DNA from: Paludisphaera rhizosphaerae
Lineage (GTDB): Bacteria > Planctomycetota > Planctomycetia > Isosphaerales > Isosphaeraceae
Direction: 5' to 3'
DNA length: 64,000 nt
Assembly (NCBI RefSeq): GCF_011065895.1
Contig: NZ_JAALCR010000019.1
Span: 93,059 to 157,058, forward strand
Shown here: positions 1 through 8,992 of the stretch, in pieces
Layout of the letters: every line of letters begins with the position of its first letter
Position numbering within the stretch: the stretch's first letter is position 1
Position numbers and translations under genes: made by a program
Notes under the pieces: model-generated
The model's input: only the letters and a program-made list of their open reading frames with translations
What the model was told of the DNA's origin: nothing
Database searches by the model: none

Positions 1-1347
1 AAGGACACGCCAAACCCGCCCGGCGGTGAGATTCAGCGCGGCAAGAACGGCGAGCCCACCGGCCTCCTGATCGCGCGCCCCAACGCCAGCATCCTCTACT
101 CGACCCTGGCCAAGGGGCCCAAGCTTCCCCCCGAATTCCAGGAGAACTCCACCCGGCATTTCATGCGCGAGATGAACCGACTGGGGATCACCAGCGCCAT
201 CGACGCCGGCGGCGGGTTCCAGAACTACCCCGAGGATTACCAGGTGGTCGACGCCCTCCACAAGAAGGGCGAGATGACCGTCCGCATCGCCTACAACCTC
301 TTCACCCAGCGCCCCAAGCACGAGTTCGACGACTTCTCCAAATGGGTCGCGATGACCAAGCCCGGAGCCGGTGACGACCTCTACCGGGTGAACGGCGCGG
401 GCGAGATGCTCGTCTTCTCGGCGGCCGATTTCGAGGACTTCCTCGAACCTCGCCCCGACCTGCCGGACACGCTGGAGGACGAGCTGCACAAGGTCGTGAA
501 GCTCCTGGCCGAGCACCGTTGGCCTTTCCGCATCCACGCGACGTATAACGAGTCAATCACCCGTTTCCTCGACGTGTTCGAGCGGGTCGACCGCGAGGTC
601 CCCTTCGACGGCCTGCGCTGGTTCTTCGACCACGCGGAGACGATCGACGAGCGGAACCTGGAGCGTGTGAAGGCCCTGCAAGGCGGGATCGCCGTGCAGC
701 ACCGGATGGCCTACCAGGGCGAGTACTTCATCGACCGTTACGGCGCCGAGGCCGTCGCGCATTCGCCGCCGTTCAAGAAGATGCTGGCGATGGGCGTCCC
801 CGTCGGCGCGGGGACCGACGCCACCCGCGTCGCCAGCTACAACCCCTGGGTCGCCCTGTACTGGTTGACCGCCGGCAAGACGGTCGGCGGCGCGACGCTC
901 TACCCTGAGGCGAACCGCCTGGACCGCACGGAAGCCCTCCGTCGCTACACCCACGGCAGCGCCTGGTTCTCCGGCGAGGAAGATTCCAAAGGCCTTGTGG
1001 CGCCCGGATACCTGGCCGACCTCGCGGTCCTCAGCGACGACTACTTCTCGGTCCCCGAGGAACAGATCAAGGGGATTGAATCCGTTCTGACCATCCTCGG
1101 CGGCAGGCCCGTCTACGCCCGCGACGAGTTCCGCGACCTTGACCCGCCCGTGCTCCCCGTCATGCCGGACTGGTCGCCGGTGAAGTTCTACGGCGGTTAC
1201 TATTCCGCGGCCGCCTCGTCCGCGGTCGTCCAACGCGCCTGTTGTTCGCCTTCGCCGTCAAGGCTCCATGCCTGGCTCCACAAGCTCGGCGGCGCCTTCG
1301 ACGGGCCTCGCGGCTTCGGGCTCGGCTGCGACTGCTTCGCATTCTGA
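1..1347 (+). CDS. YtcJ-type metal-dependent amidohydrolase (5' truncated by window edge)
   Basis: The reading frame is open from base 1, so the N-terminus, including the usual HxH metal motif, lies outside the window. The visible 448 residues match the amidohydrolase_3 / YtcJ group: a conserved stretch GEIQRGKNGEPTG near the start, a metal-ligand-type His in FRIHATY (about visible residue 179), and a GTDA motif with the likely metal-binding Asp (about residue 273). A typical closing beta-domain motif GYLADLAVLSDDY follows. Such enzymes hydrolyse amide or related C-N bonds; the substrate cannot be told. The protein ends in a cysteine-containing tail, GCDCFAF, after a low-complexity Ala/Ser/Arg stretch. 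Only 33 bases separate the stop codon from a REPIN-like repeat. Confidence 0.88.
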   Translation, partial: KDTPNPPGGEIQRGKNGEPTGLLIARPNASILYSTLAKGPKLPPEFQENSTRHFMREMNRLGITSAIDAGGGFQNYPEDYQVVDALHKKGEMTVRIAYNLFTQRPKHEFDDFSKWVAMTKPGAGDDLYRVNGAGEMLVFSAADFEDFLEPRPDLPDTLEDELHKVVKLLAEHRWPFRIHATYNESITRFLDVFERVDREVPFDGLRWFFDHAETIDERNLERVKALQGGIAVQHRMAYQGEYFIDRYGAEAVAHSPPFKKMLAMGVPVGAGTDATRVASYNPWVALYWLTAGKTVGGATLYPEANRLDRTEALRRYTHGSAWFSGEEDSKGLVAPGYLADLAVLSDDYFSVPEEQIKGIESVLTILGGRPVYARDEFRDLDPPVLPVMPDWSPVKFYGGYYSAAASSAVVQRACCSPSPSRLHAWLHKLGGAFDGPRGFGLGCDCFAF

Positions 1348-1380
1348 CGACTTCAACACGACGGCGAGGAGATCAAAACG

Positions 1381-1480
1381 GGGTGCCATGCCCACGCTCG
1401 TCGTGGGCATTCGATCGGCGACGGTCGCGCAATCTTCATACGCCGATCCATGGCCGCGCAAGCGTAGCCAGGCCGCCCCG
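1381..1480 (+). repeat. REPIN-like palindromic element, copy 1 (one end degenerate)
   Basis: About 100 bp that begins GGGTGCCATGCCCACG and contains a perfect stem TGCCCACG/CGTGGGCA with a 5-base loop. The distal half is a decayed second hairpin (ATGGCCGCGCAAGCGTAGCCA). It aligns along its full length with the reverse complement of 53058-53156, including part of the spacer between the hairpins (GCGACGGTC). Its place between two genes and the two-hairpin layout resemble REP/REPIN elements mobilised by RAYT transposases; no such transposase is in the window. Confidence 0.8.
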
Positions 1481-1550
1481 AGTTAGGTAGAGAGCGGACC
1501 TCGAAACAACTCGGTGCTGCTGGTTGATGGGTTTCAAGAAAGGCGAAGAT

Positions 1551-2282
1551 ATGGGTAGACGTCGAATCGTCCTGCGCCTCGCGTGCCTCGTCGCGGCTTC
1601 TATTCCCGTCGCGCAAACCTTGGCGCAGGAGCCGGTGAAAGAGACCGTCCTGACCGCCCCGCGCGGGCTGCCGGTGAAGGTTCGGATGGAGGGGCCGTAC
1701 ACGGCCGTCGCCTCGCTGCAGGTCGTCTGCTACTTCAAGCACAAGCCGACGGGCGACTTCGCCAGGGGCGCTCCGGTCGAGCTGGACAAGCACATGGGCG
1801 GCGTGATCGCCTCGCTCCGCGATCGCGAGGAGTTTCGCGGCGATCCGCTGGAAACGATCCTGCTGACGCCCCCGCCGAACGCCATCAAGGCCCAGGCGCT
1901 CTTGCTGATCGGCCTGGGGGATGAGGCGATGCTCTCGACGGGCCTGATGGAGCAAGTCGGCCGCGCTGCGGTCCGCGAGGCGTCCCGGCTGCGGGCGGCG
2001 ACCGTCGCCTTCGCCCCGCTCATCCGCGACCAGGGGAACGACACGATCGGCACGGGCGAGATCGAGCGGGCCGTCACCCGCGGCGTGTTCCTCGCCTACG
2101 ACACCGAGAAGCGGCTTCAGGAGCAGGGGCTCGCCCCCGCATGGACGCTCGAAAGCTGGGAGGTCGAGGCCGGGCCCGCCTTCTACGACGAGACGATCGC
2201 CGGCGTCCAGAAGGCGATCGCTGAGGCCGCGGCCGCCATCGCTGCTCGATCGACCGAGCCCTATCGTCGGCCCGCACGATGA
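1551..2282 (+). CDS. Secreted stand-alone M17 leucyl aminopeptidase N-terminal-domain protein
   Basis: A 243-residue protein with a clear signal peptide: basic MGRRR, a hydrophobic stretch, and likely cleavage after QTLA. The rest resembles the N-terminal (macro-like) domain of M17 leucyl aminopeptidases, with the pattern DKHMGGVIASL, then LLIGLGDE and a helix of AVREASRLRAATVAFAP type. The M17 catalytic domain with its NTDAEGR-type motif is absent, so it is probably not a peptidase. Start chosen at 1551 because the signal peptide begins there; an in-frame ATG at 1524 would add nine residues ahead of it. Function unknown; it could be a ligand-binding periplasmic protein. Confidence 0.75.
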   Translation: MGRRRIVLRLACLVAASIPVAQTLAQEPVKETVLTAPRGLPVKVRMEGPYTAVASLQVVCYFKHKPTGDFARGAPVELDKHMGGVIASLRDREEFRGDPLETILLTPPPNAIKAQALLLIGLGDEAMLSTGLMEQVGRAAVREASRLRAATVAFAPLIRDQGNDTIGTGEIERAVTRGVFLAYDTEKRLQEQGLAPAWTLESWEVEAGPAFYDETIAGVQKAIAEAAAAIAARSTEPYRRPAR

Positions 2283-2358
2283 GGATCAACCCCTTCGCCT
2301 CCGGTTTGTGCGATGGTATGGTTGGCGAGGAAACATCGGCTTCAACGCGAGGCTTCGC

Positions 2359-3360
2359 ATGGACTCAGCGGGCGACTTCTCCCACATCCCGGTGATCGAC
2401 GTCGCCGAGCTTGTCGCGGGCGCGCCGGGGCGGTTCGAGGTCGCCGAACGCCTGGGCGAGGCGTGTCGCGAGAGCGGCTTCTTCTACGTCGTCGGCCACG
2501 GCGTCGACGATGACTTGCAGGGGCGCTTATATGAATTGAGCCGCACCTTCTTCGCGCGGCCCGTCGAGGAGAAGATGCGGATCCGGATGGCCCTCGGCGG
2601 TCGGGCCTGGCGGGGATACTTTCGCGTCGGCGACGAGCTGACCTCGGGCAAGCCCGACCAGAAGGAGGGCGTCTACTTCGGCGCCGAGCTTTCGCCCGAC
2701 GATCCCCGCACCCTGGCCGGCAAGCCGCTGCACGGCCCCAACCTCTTCCCCGTCGAGCCGCCGGGCTTTCGCGAGGCCGTCCTCGACTACATGGCCGCGC
2801 TCACGACGCTGGGCCATCGCCTGATGGCGGGCCTCGCGCTGAGCCTGGGGCTGGAGGAGTCGTACTTCGCCGAGACGCTCACCGGCGACCCTCTCGCACT
2901 CTTCCGCATCTTCAACTATCCGCCGCCCGCCGATACCTCGCTCTGGGGCGTCGGCGAGCACACCGACTACGGCCTGCTGACGATCCTGCTCCAGGACGAC
3001 GCCGGCGGCCTTGAGGTGAAGTCGCGGTCGCAGTGGGTCCCAGCGCCTCCCCTGCCCGGCTCGTTCGTCTGCAACATCGGCGACATGCTCGACCGGATGA
3101 CCGGCGGCCTGTATCGCTCGACGCCGCATCGCGTTCGCAACCCCGCCCCACGCGACCGGCTCTCGTTCCCGTTCTTCTTCGACCCGTCCTTCGACGCGCC
3201 CGTTCGACCGATCGCGATCCCCGGCTGCAGCCCGATCGCCGATGACAGGGACGAGCGCTGGGACCGCGCCAGCGTCCACGCCTTCCAGGGGACCTACGGC
3301 GATTACCTGCTCGCCAAGGTCGGCAAGGTGTTCCCGGAGCTGCGGGCGTCGGTGCTGTGA
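2359..3360 (+). CDS. Isopenicillin N synthase-like 2-oxoglutarate/Fe(II) dioxygenase
   Basis: 333 residues. The N-terminal DIOX_N region starts IPVIDVAEL and contains [11 protein letters not shown]. The C-terminal 2OG-FeII_Oxy domain carries the iron triad H201 and D203 (EHTDYG) with H257 (TPHRV), and the co-substrate-binding R267-x-S269 (RLS). All catalytic residues are therefore present. Family members oxidise small molecules in the cytoplasm; the substrate cannot be deduced. Start at 2359 was chosen because the domain begins right after it; an upstream ATG at 2308 adds a 17-residue stretch without homology character. A nitroreductase gene follows 38 bases downstream and may be co-transcribed. 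Confidence 0.9.
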   Translation: MDSAGDFSHIPVIDVAELVAGAPGRFEVAERLGEACRESGFFYVVGHGVDDDLQGRLYELSRTFFARPVEEKMRIRMALGGRAWRGYFRVGDELTSGKPDQKEGVYFGAELSPDDPRTLAGKPLHGPNLFPVEPPGFREAVLDYMAALTTLGHRLMAGLALSLGLEESYFAETLTGDPLALFRIFNYPPPADTSLWGVGEHTDYGLLTILLQDDAGGLEVKSRSQWVPAPPLPGSFVCNIGDMLDRMTGGLYRSTPHRVRNPAPRDRLSFPFFFDPSFDAPVRPIAIPGCSPIADDRDERWDRASVHAFQGTYGDYLLAKVGKVFPELRASVL

Positions 3361-3398
3361 CCTGAATGTTCTTCAGCCATGAATCGGAGTCCTCGACC

Positions 3399-4013
3399 AT
3401 GAACCTCGACGAGATCCACAAGGCCAAGGCCGATCACCCGATCCACGAGCTGTTCGCTCGCCGCTGGAGCCCTTACGCGTACTCCGACAAACCCGTCTCC
3501 GACGCCGATCTGCGGTCGTTGTTCGAGGCGTCGCGGTGGGCGGCCTCGTCGTACAATGAGCAGCCGTGGTCTTACATCGTGGCGACGAAGGCCGACCCGG
3601 AGGCTCATGCGAAGCTTCTCTCGTGTCTCGTCGAGGGGAACCAGGCCTGGGCGGCCATTGCGCCGGTGCTGGCGATCGGCTGCACCAGCCTGCACTTCAA
3701 GCATAACGGCAAGCGGAACGCGGCCGCCGAGCACGACCTGGGCGCGGCCAGCTTCAGCCTGGCCCTCCAGGCCGTGGCGCTGGGGCTGCACGCCCACCAG
3801 ATGATCGGCATCCACCCGGATCGCGTCCGCGAACTTTACAAGGTTCCTGAGGGCGTCGAGCCGCTGACGGGCATCGCCGTCGGCTACCTTGGCGACATCA
3901 ACGACCTCCCGGAGAACATCCGCGGCCGCGACACCGCCGCCAAGCCGCGCAAGCCGCTTGCGGAGTTCGTCTTCGGCGAGGCCTGGGGGACGACCTCGCC
4001 GCAGATCGGTTGA
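3399..4013 (+). CDS. Nitroreductase-family FMN-dependent oxidoreductase
   Basis: 204 residues with the hallmarks of small nitroreductases: an N-terminal FARRWSPYAYSDKPVSD motif, FEASRWAASSYNEQPW for FMN contact, a central AEHDLGAASFSLALQA helix, and C-terminal GVEPLTGIAVGYLGD. Such proteins bind FMN and use NAD(P)H to reduce nitro compounds or quinones. Start placed at 3399 (ATG AAC CTC GAC), since the 11 residues encoded upstream from 3366 are not family-like. It lies just after the dioxygenase gene, so a short two-gene oxidoreductase operon is plausible. Confidence 0.9.
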   Translation: MNLDEIHKAKADHPIHELFARRWSPYAYSDKPVSDADLRSLFEASRWAASSYNEQPWSYIVATKADPEAHAKLLSCLVEGNQAWAAIAPVLAIGCTSLHFKHNGKRNAAAEHDLGAASFSLALQAVALGLHAHQMIGIHPDRVRELYKVPEGVEPLTGIAVGYLGDINDLPENIRGRDTAAKPRKPLAEFVFGEAWGTTSPQIG

Positions 4014-4032
4014 TGCGATTCAACAGCCGACC

Positions 4033-4061
4033 TTGGCCGTCGCGCGGAGTTTCGCGATAAT
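4033..4061 (+). promoter_or_regulatory. Candidate housekeeping-type promoter for the DUF1501 gene
   Basis: TTGGCC (4033-4038) and GATAAT (4056-4061) are separated by exactly 17 bases and end 57 bases before the ATG at 4119. No transcript data; pattern only. Confidence 0.4.
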
Positions 4062-4118
4062 GGAGATCAGCAAGATCGAGTGGTCCGAATCCTCCCCCGC
4101 CCAGCGAGGCTGTATCCG

Positions 4119-5585
4119 ATGTCGCGCAACACGCCCTTCGATCGCCTGGCTGCCTGGAATCTGCACCGCACGCGCCGGCACTTCTTCCGGGAATGCGGCG
4201 TGGGTGTTGGGAAGATGGCGCTGGCGTCGCTGCTGATGCAGCAGTCGCAGGGGGGCGCACGGGCTTCCGAGATTGCGATCCCGGGCGATCCGATGGCGCC
4301 TCGGGCCCCGCATTACGCCCCCAAGGCGAAGCGGGTGATCTTCATGTTCATGGCTGGAGCGCCCAGCCAGCTTGATCTCTTCGACAACAAGCTGGAACTG
4401 ACCCGGCACGACGGCAAGCCCATCCCCGCCGAGGTCGTGAAGGACCAGCGCTACGCTTTCATCCGACCCGACGCCAGCCTGATGTCGTCGCGGTACAAGT
4501 TCGGCCGGTACGGCGAGTCCGGGGCCGAACTGTCGGAGATGCTGCCGAACCTGGCGAAGGTGGTCGACGACATCGCCCTCGTCAAGTCGATGCACACCGA
4601 CCAGTTCAATCACGCCCCCGCGCAGATCTTCATGGAGACCGGCTCGCCCTTCCCGGGCCGGCCGGCGATCGGCTCGTGGGCCGTCTACGGGTTGGGGAGC
4701 GAGTCGACCGACCTGCCGGGCTTCGTCGTCCTGTCGTCGGGCGCCGGCCTCAGCGGCGGGGCGGCGCTCTGGTCCAGCGGGTTCCTCCCCACGTCGTTCC
4801 AGGGGGTGCCGTTCCGCTCGAAGGGAGACCCGATCCTCGACGTCGCCAGCCCGTCGGGCGTTGATCGCCGCTTCGACCGCGACTCGCTCGACCTGATCCG
4901 CGACCTCAACCGCGACCATCTCGGAGCCGTGGGCGATCCCGAGATCGCCACCCGCGTCGCTGCTTACGAGATGGCCTTCCGCATGCAGGCCAGCGCTCCG
5001 GAACTGATGGATCTCTCAGGCGAGGACCCCGAGACCCTGGCCCTCTACGGCGTCACCCCGGGCAAGCCGTCGTTCGCGATGAACTGCCTCCTCGCGCGGC
5101 GACTGGTCGAGCGCGGCGTTCGGTTCATCAACCTCTTCCACGAAGGTTGGGACCACCACTCGGACGTCGCAGGCGGCCTGAAGGGCCAGTGCGGGGCGAC
5201 CGACAGAGGCTCCGCCGCCCTGGTGATGGACCTGAAGCGCCGGGGGCTGCTGGAAGACACCCTGGTCGTCTGGGGGGGCGAATTCGGCCGCACGCCGATG
5301 GTCGAATCCAACGCGGCGCTCGGCCGCAGCATGGGCCGCGACCACCACCCGCAGGCGTTCACCATGTGGCTCGCCGGCGGCGGGATCAAGCCGGGGCAGA
5401 CCATCGGCCGGACCGACGACCTGGGCTTCCACATCGTCGAGGACCCGATCCACGTCCACGACCTCCAGGCCACCATCCTCCACCTGCTGGGCTTCGACCA
5501 CACCCGACTCACCTTCCGCTCGCAGGGCCGCGACTTCCGACTCACGGACGTTCACGGTGAGGTCGTCAAGAAGCTCCTGGCCTGA
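4119..5585 (+). CDS. DUF1501 (sulfatase-like fold) exported protein
   Basis: 488 residues. The N-terminus has a twin-arginine-like segment ([23 protein letters not shown]), and the body has family motifs: [42 protein letters not shown]-like [31 protein letters not shown] and [12 protein letters not shown]. These define the DUF1501 family, very abundant in planctomycetes and distantly related to alkaline phosphatase/sulfatase folds. It usually stands next to a DUF1549/DUF1553 cytochrome-type partner; none is seen here, so this copy is an orphan. Start at 4119 fits the signal peptide; the frame is open back to 4080. Confidence 0.92.
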   Translation: MSRNTPFDRLAAWNLHRTRRHFFRECGVGVGKMALASLLMQQSQGGARASEIAIPGDPMAPRAPHYAPKAKRVIFMFMAGAPSQLDLFDNKLELTRHDGKPIPAEVVKDQRYAFIRPDASLMSSRYKFGRYGESGAELSEMLPNLAKVVDDIALVKSMHTDQFNHAPAQIFMETGSPFPGRPAIGSWAVYGLGSESTDLPGFVVLSSGAGLSGGAALWSSGFLPTSFQGVPFRSKGDPILDVASPSGVDRRFDRDSLDLIRDLNRDHLGAVGDPEIATRVAAYEMAFRMQASAPELMDLSGEDPETLALYGVTPGKPSFAMNCLLARRLVERGVRFINLFHEGWDHHSDVAGGLKGQCGATDRGSAALVMDLKRRGLLEDTLVVWGGEFGRTPMVESNAALGRSMGRDHHPQAFTMWLAGGGIKPGQTIGRTDDLGFHIVEDPIHVHDLQATILHLLGFDHTRLTFRSQGRDFRLTDVHGEVVKKLLA

Positions 5586-5684
5586 CGACCGACTCGGTTG
5601 GTATGCTTCTTGCCCGTGAGGAGTACGATCGGCGCGGCCCACCCGCGCGCCGAAATCGAGTCATCGCGAAAAGGGAGTGTCCAG

Positions 5685-6230
5685 ATGAGTGGTATCAGGC
5701 GATTCGGCGCGGCGGCGACTCTCGGAGCCATGCTGGCGGTCGGCGGGGCCTCCGCCTGGGGGCTGCAGGAACCGGGACCCATCGAGCGCGCCGGCGCGTC
5801 CCTCGACGAGGCCGGTCGATCGCTCCGTCAGGGGCTTGAACGCGGCTTCAACCGCACCCGCGAGGCCGTCCGCGAGTCGTTCGAGCGGACCCGCGACAAG
5901 GTCAACGACATGAGCATCGAGGCCCGCGTCTACGGCCGCCTCCACTGGGACAAGATGCTGGAGTCCAGCACCTTCGACATCTCGTCCGAGGGGCCCGGAA
6001 TCCTCACCATCCGCGGCTCGGTCCCCAGCGCCGAGGCTCGCAAGCACGCCGTCGACCTGGCCGCCGACACCGTGGGCGTCACCCGCGTCGTCGACCAACT
6101 CGCCGTGCAGACGACCACCCGGACGATCGAGAGCGAAACGGCCCCGGCCCCGGGCTCGACACCGGCCACGCGAGTCCGTCCCGCCCCGGCTCCACGAGCG
6201 ACGCCGGCTCCTGAGCCAAAGCCCGAGTGA
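5685..6230 (+). CDS. Secreted BON-domain protein
   Basis: 181 residues, start at 5685 supported by AAGGGAG about 8 bases upstream. Signal peptide (GAAATLGAMLAVGGASAWG), then an Arg/Glu-rich helical segment (residues ~25-75), then a BON domain (~78-143) with the ILTIRGSVPSAEARKHAVDLA core, and a Pro/Ala/Thr-rich tail. BON domains bind phospholipid or occur in osmotic-stress and secretin proteins of the periplasm. The precise role here is unknown. A GC-rich hairpin follows the stop codon. Confidence 0.85.
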   Translation: MSGIRRFGAAATLGAMLAVGGASAWGLQEPGPIERAGASLDEAGRSLRQGLERGFNRTREAVRESFERTRDKVNDMSIEARVYGRLHWDKMLESSTFDISSEGPGILTIRGSVPSAEARKHAVDLAADTVGVTRVVDQLAVQTTTRTIESETAPAPGSTPATRVRPAPAPRATPAPEPKPE

Positions 6231-6269
6231 CCGACACCGCTCGATCGCTTGTGACGTGTCGAATGCACC

Positions 6270-6294
6270 GACGCCCGGCTCGACGCCGGGCGTC
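6270..6294. terminator. GC-rich hairpin between convergent genes
   Basis: GACGCCCGGC (6270-6279) and GCCGGGCGTC (6285-6294) form a perfect 10-bp stem with a 5-base loop, between the BON gene (+) and the DUF5009 gene (-). No U-tract; it could serve both strands. Confidence 0.55.
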
Positions 6295-6309
6295 GTCATG
6301 CGCGGGCTA

Positions 6310-7518
6310 TCACACCCGCAGGAACGTCTTCGTCCGGTAGAGGTGATAGAGGAACAGCCACTTCAGGACGAGCACGCCGATCGCGCCGACGATCGCCGCG
6401 ACGGGCGCGCTCATCAGCGCCATCGTCCCACCCAGGAAATACGTGCGGATGTCCGGGAACTTCACGATGCTCTGGACCACGTAGATCGTGATGGCGTTCA
6501 TGCCGATCACGACGAAGAAGAAAGACCACCCGCGCAGCTTCCAGACGTCGATCACCAGGTAGAACAGCCCCAGCAGCACGAGGCTGAACCCGCCGGCGAC
6601 CAGGACGAAACTGCTGGTCCACAGGTTCTTGATGACCGGGAAGACGTGCCCCCAGCCGTAGCCGGCCGCGACACAGAGCACACCCGCGCCCAGCAGGCCG
6701 AGGGCCTTCATCCCGGGCTTACGCGCTGAGAGGAGCCACTCGCCGGCCAGCACTCCCAGGAGCGCCGTGGCGACGGCCGGGATGGTGGAGAGCAGTCCCT
6801 CGTTATCGCCCGTGCCGTAGTAGCTCGGCATGATCCGTCCCGGCAGGACGTGGCGGTCGACCCAGCCGACGAGATTCGTCGCCTTGGAGTAATCGCCGCG
6901 CATGTGGGTCTCGGGCGCGGGGACGAGAGCCAGCAGGGCCCAGTAGCCAAGCAGGATCGCCACGGCTGTGATCGCCTGCGTGCGCACCGAGGTGAACAGA
7001 TAGAGAAGCGAGGCGACGCAGTAGCAGACGGCGATCCGCTGAAGCACGCCCACGTATCGCAGGTTGGCCCAGTCCCACTTGAGCGCGCCGTTGTAGATGA
7101 ACGCGATCACGAGCATCAGCGCCGTGCGGCGGAGCGTCCGCCAGAGGGCGTGGCCGCGGGGGCTGTCGCCGGTCTGGTACTTCTTCAGCGAGAAGGGAAC
7201 CACGGTCCCAACGACGAAGAGGAAGAGCGGGAAGATCAGGTCGTAGAACCGGAACCCTTCCCACTCGACGTGCTCGAACTGTTCGCCGATCGTCGCCGCC
7301 TGGGGCGTGTCCCACCACTTGCAGAGGGCGCGGGCGAGCGCGTCGCCGCCGATGATCCAGAACATGTCGAACCCGCGCAGGGCGTCGATCGAGACCAGCC
7401 GTTCGGGCTTCGGCGGCGGCTCGGGCGTCGCAACCGCCGGCGCTTCGGCTTCGAAGCCCGTCGCTTCGGGATCTTCGTTCAGATCATCTCCAATCGGCTC
7501 GGTCGCGGTGCTGGACAT
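6310..7518 (-). CDS. DUF5009 / heparan-alpha-glucosaminide acetyltransferase-like membrane protein
   Basis: 402 residues, polytopic. After a ~45-residue acidic/Pro-rich cytoplasmic start comes the family signature LVSIDALRGFDMFWIIGGDAL, then about ten hydrophobic segments including FPLFLFVVGTVVPFSL, with a conserved YYGTGDNEGLLSTIPA loop and a C-terminal GWSFFFVVIGMNAITIYV. This is the DUF5009 / NagX group related to human HGSNAT, which transfers acetyl groups across a membrane to amino sugars. It is likely in the inner membrane and acts on a sugar or glycan; substrate inferred, not shown. The stop codon is 15 bases from a hairpin shared with the convergent BON gene. Confidence 0.88.
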   Translation of the reverse strand: MSSTATEPIGDDLNEDPEATGFEAEAPAVATPEPPPKPERLVSIDALRGFDMFWIIGGDALARALCKWWDTPQAATIGEQFEHVEWEGFRFYDLIFPLFLFVVGTVVPFSLKKYQTGDSPRGHALWRTLRRTALMLVIAFIYNGALKWDWANLRYVGVLQRIAVCYCVASLLYLFTSVRTQAITAVAILLGYWALLALVPAPETHMRGDYSKATNLVGWVDRHVLPGRIMPSYYGTGDNEGLLSTIPAVATALLGVLAGEWLLSARKPGMKALGLLGAGVLCVAAGYGWGHVFPVIKNLWTSSFVLVAGGFSLVLLGLFYLVIDVWKLRGWSFFFVVIGMNAITIYVVQSIVKFPDIRTYFLGGTMALMSAPVAAIVGAIGVLVLKWLFLYHLYRTKTFLRV

Positions 7519-7620
7519 GCAGGCTCCCCCATCGTCGGGCGTCGTTCACCACGCCGATTGTAGCGGGGCGGAGGGCGCGGCGTCGATCGCTCGCCCCTCC
7601 GCGAGGGCTTGCGCGTCTGC

Positions 7621-8514
7621 TTACTTCGCGGCGGTCGGAAAGTCCGCGGGGACGGGGAGGGTGACCGCGCCGGTGGCCGCCCATTCGCAGGAACGGGCGA
7701 TCAGGGTGCGGAAGTCGGCGGCGGCGACGGCGCCCAGGTCGTCGGCCGTGGTGTGGCCCATGACGTTCGTGACCACCCGGCCCTTGCCGAAGGGGATCGC
7801 CCAAACCATCGGCTCATTGGTTCCGGTGCCGCCCTTGGACGGGGCTGAATATGCGGTGGCGAGCACGTCCATGTCCTTCGCCGGCCCGCGCTGGCCGTGG
7901 TAAAGCTCGTCGATGGCGTGCGGCCAGATCGGCGGCAAGCCTTTCATGATCGGGTGATCGGGCTTGCGGACGAGGACGGCGAAGGAGTGCCGCGCGCCGT
8001 GGCCGGCCCCAGGCCCCTCCCCCTTCGGCGTGCGGACGACCTTGCCGGCGTCGTCGATCGTGAGTCGATCGCCGTACTTGGCGTCGCGCCAGCCCAGGCC
8101 GATCATCTCGTTGTAGGCCGGCCAGTCGGGGAAGGCGTTGTTGGCCGCGTGCATCACCACGAGGCCGCCGCCGCCGGAGACGTACTCCTCAAGCGCCTTG
8201 CGGACCGGGGCCGGCCAGGAGTCGCCGTTGTAGTTGGTCAGGACGACGTCGTACGCCTTGAAGTCAGGTCGGAACGAGTCCCAGGCGGCGGCCGGGGACT
8301 TCTTCGGCGGCGTGGTCGCGACGCCCACCTCGAACCGGCCGGTCTTCTCCAGGTCGGCCTTCAACAGCGGCGTGGTCGTTTCCCAGACGTGGTTGTTTTG
8401 CCCTTCGATGAACAGGACCTTGACCTTCTCCGCAGCGTCGGCGTTGGCAGCCGTTGCGATGAGAAGGGCCGCCCCGATCGCCGTCGCCGCTCGCACGATC
8501 TTCACTCGCGACAT
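7621..8514 (-). CDS. Secreted ThuA-domain (trehalose-utilization-like) protein
   Basis: 297 residues. Start at 8514 is supported by GGAGG 12 bases upstream and a clear signal peptide (IVRAATAIGAALLIATAANADA). The body is a ThuA glutamine-amidotransferase-like fold: VKVLFIEGQNNHVWETTTPLL, YDVVLTNYNGDSWP, GGGLVVMHAANNAFPDW, and the late RVVTNVMGHTTADD motif with His. ThuA proteins are common in planctomycete carbohydrate loci; the catalytic role is uncertain. No partner gene in an operon; the DUF5009 gene lies 102 bases downstream on the same strand. Confidence 0.9.
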   Translation of the reverse strand: MSRVKIVRAATAIGAALLIATAANADAAEKVKVLFIEGQNNHVWETTTPLLKADLEKTGRFEVGVATTPPKKSPAAAWDSFRPDFKAYDVVLTNYNGDSWPAPVRKALEEYVSGGGGLVVMHAANNAFPDWPAYNEMIGLGWRDAKYGDRLTIDDAGKVVRTPKGEGPGAGHGARHSFAVLVRKPDHPIMKGLPPIWPHAIDELYHGQRGPAKDMDVLATAYSAPSKGGTGTNEPMVWAIPFGKGRVVTNVMGHTTADDLGAVAAADFRTLIARSCEWAATGAVTLPVPADFPTAAK

Positions 8515-8992
8515 ACTCGTCGTCCTCCATTTCCTGAACGTCCTGTCGGTTTGAGCCGTCTCCACGATACCGGACCAGGTTCGTCACGCAATCGGACGTC
8601 GGCTGAGGCAAGCCCCGTCCGGACGGCCGAGGCCGGGGATTCACGTGTCGTCGAAGACGAACAGATCGAGGCAGGGACGCGGCGATTCATCGTCGGTGAT
8701 TCATCTCATCATCATCACGGTCACGCCGATGTGCGTAAATCGCATCGATCATAGACGGATCATTGCATTGCCATGTAACGTCCGTGCGTGGGAGCGAAAC
8801 GCCGCTGAAGTTCTCCCCCCCCAGTTCGATTCTTGTTCCGATTTCAATGATCGCGCCCGTTGATTCGAAACCCGCGACGCCGCGGATTCCTTGGCCGCCG
8901 ATGTGCTCGGCGCGAACGGATCCAAGAGCGACCAACGAAGGTTGTCGTCGTTGTTTGACGGATTGACGGACTCATCGAGGAGATGGTCGACG
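8515..8992. other. 478-bp divergent intergenic region
   Basis: Lies between the starts of the ThuA gene (-) and the PEP-CTERM gene (+). It must carry both promoters, but no clear -35/-10 pair, operator or RNA gene was recognised. It is locally more AT-rich than the surrounding coding DNA around 8690-8780. Confidence 0.5.
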
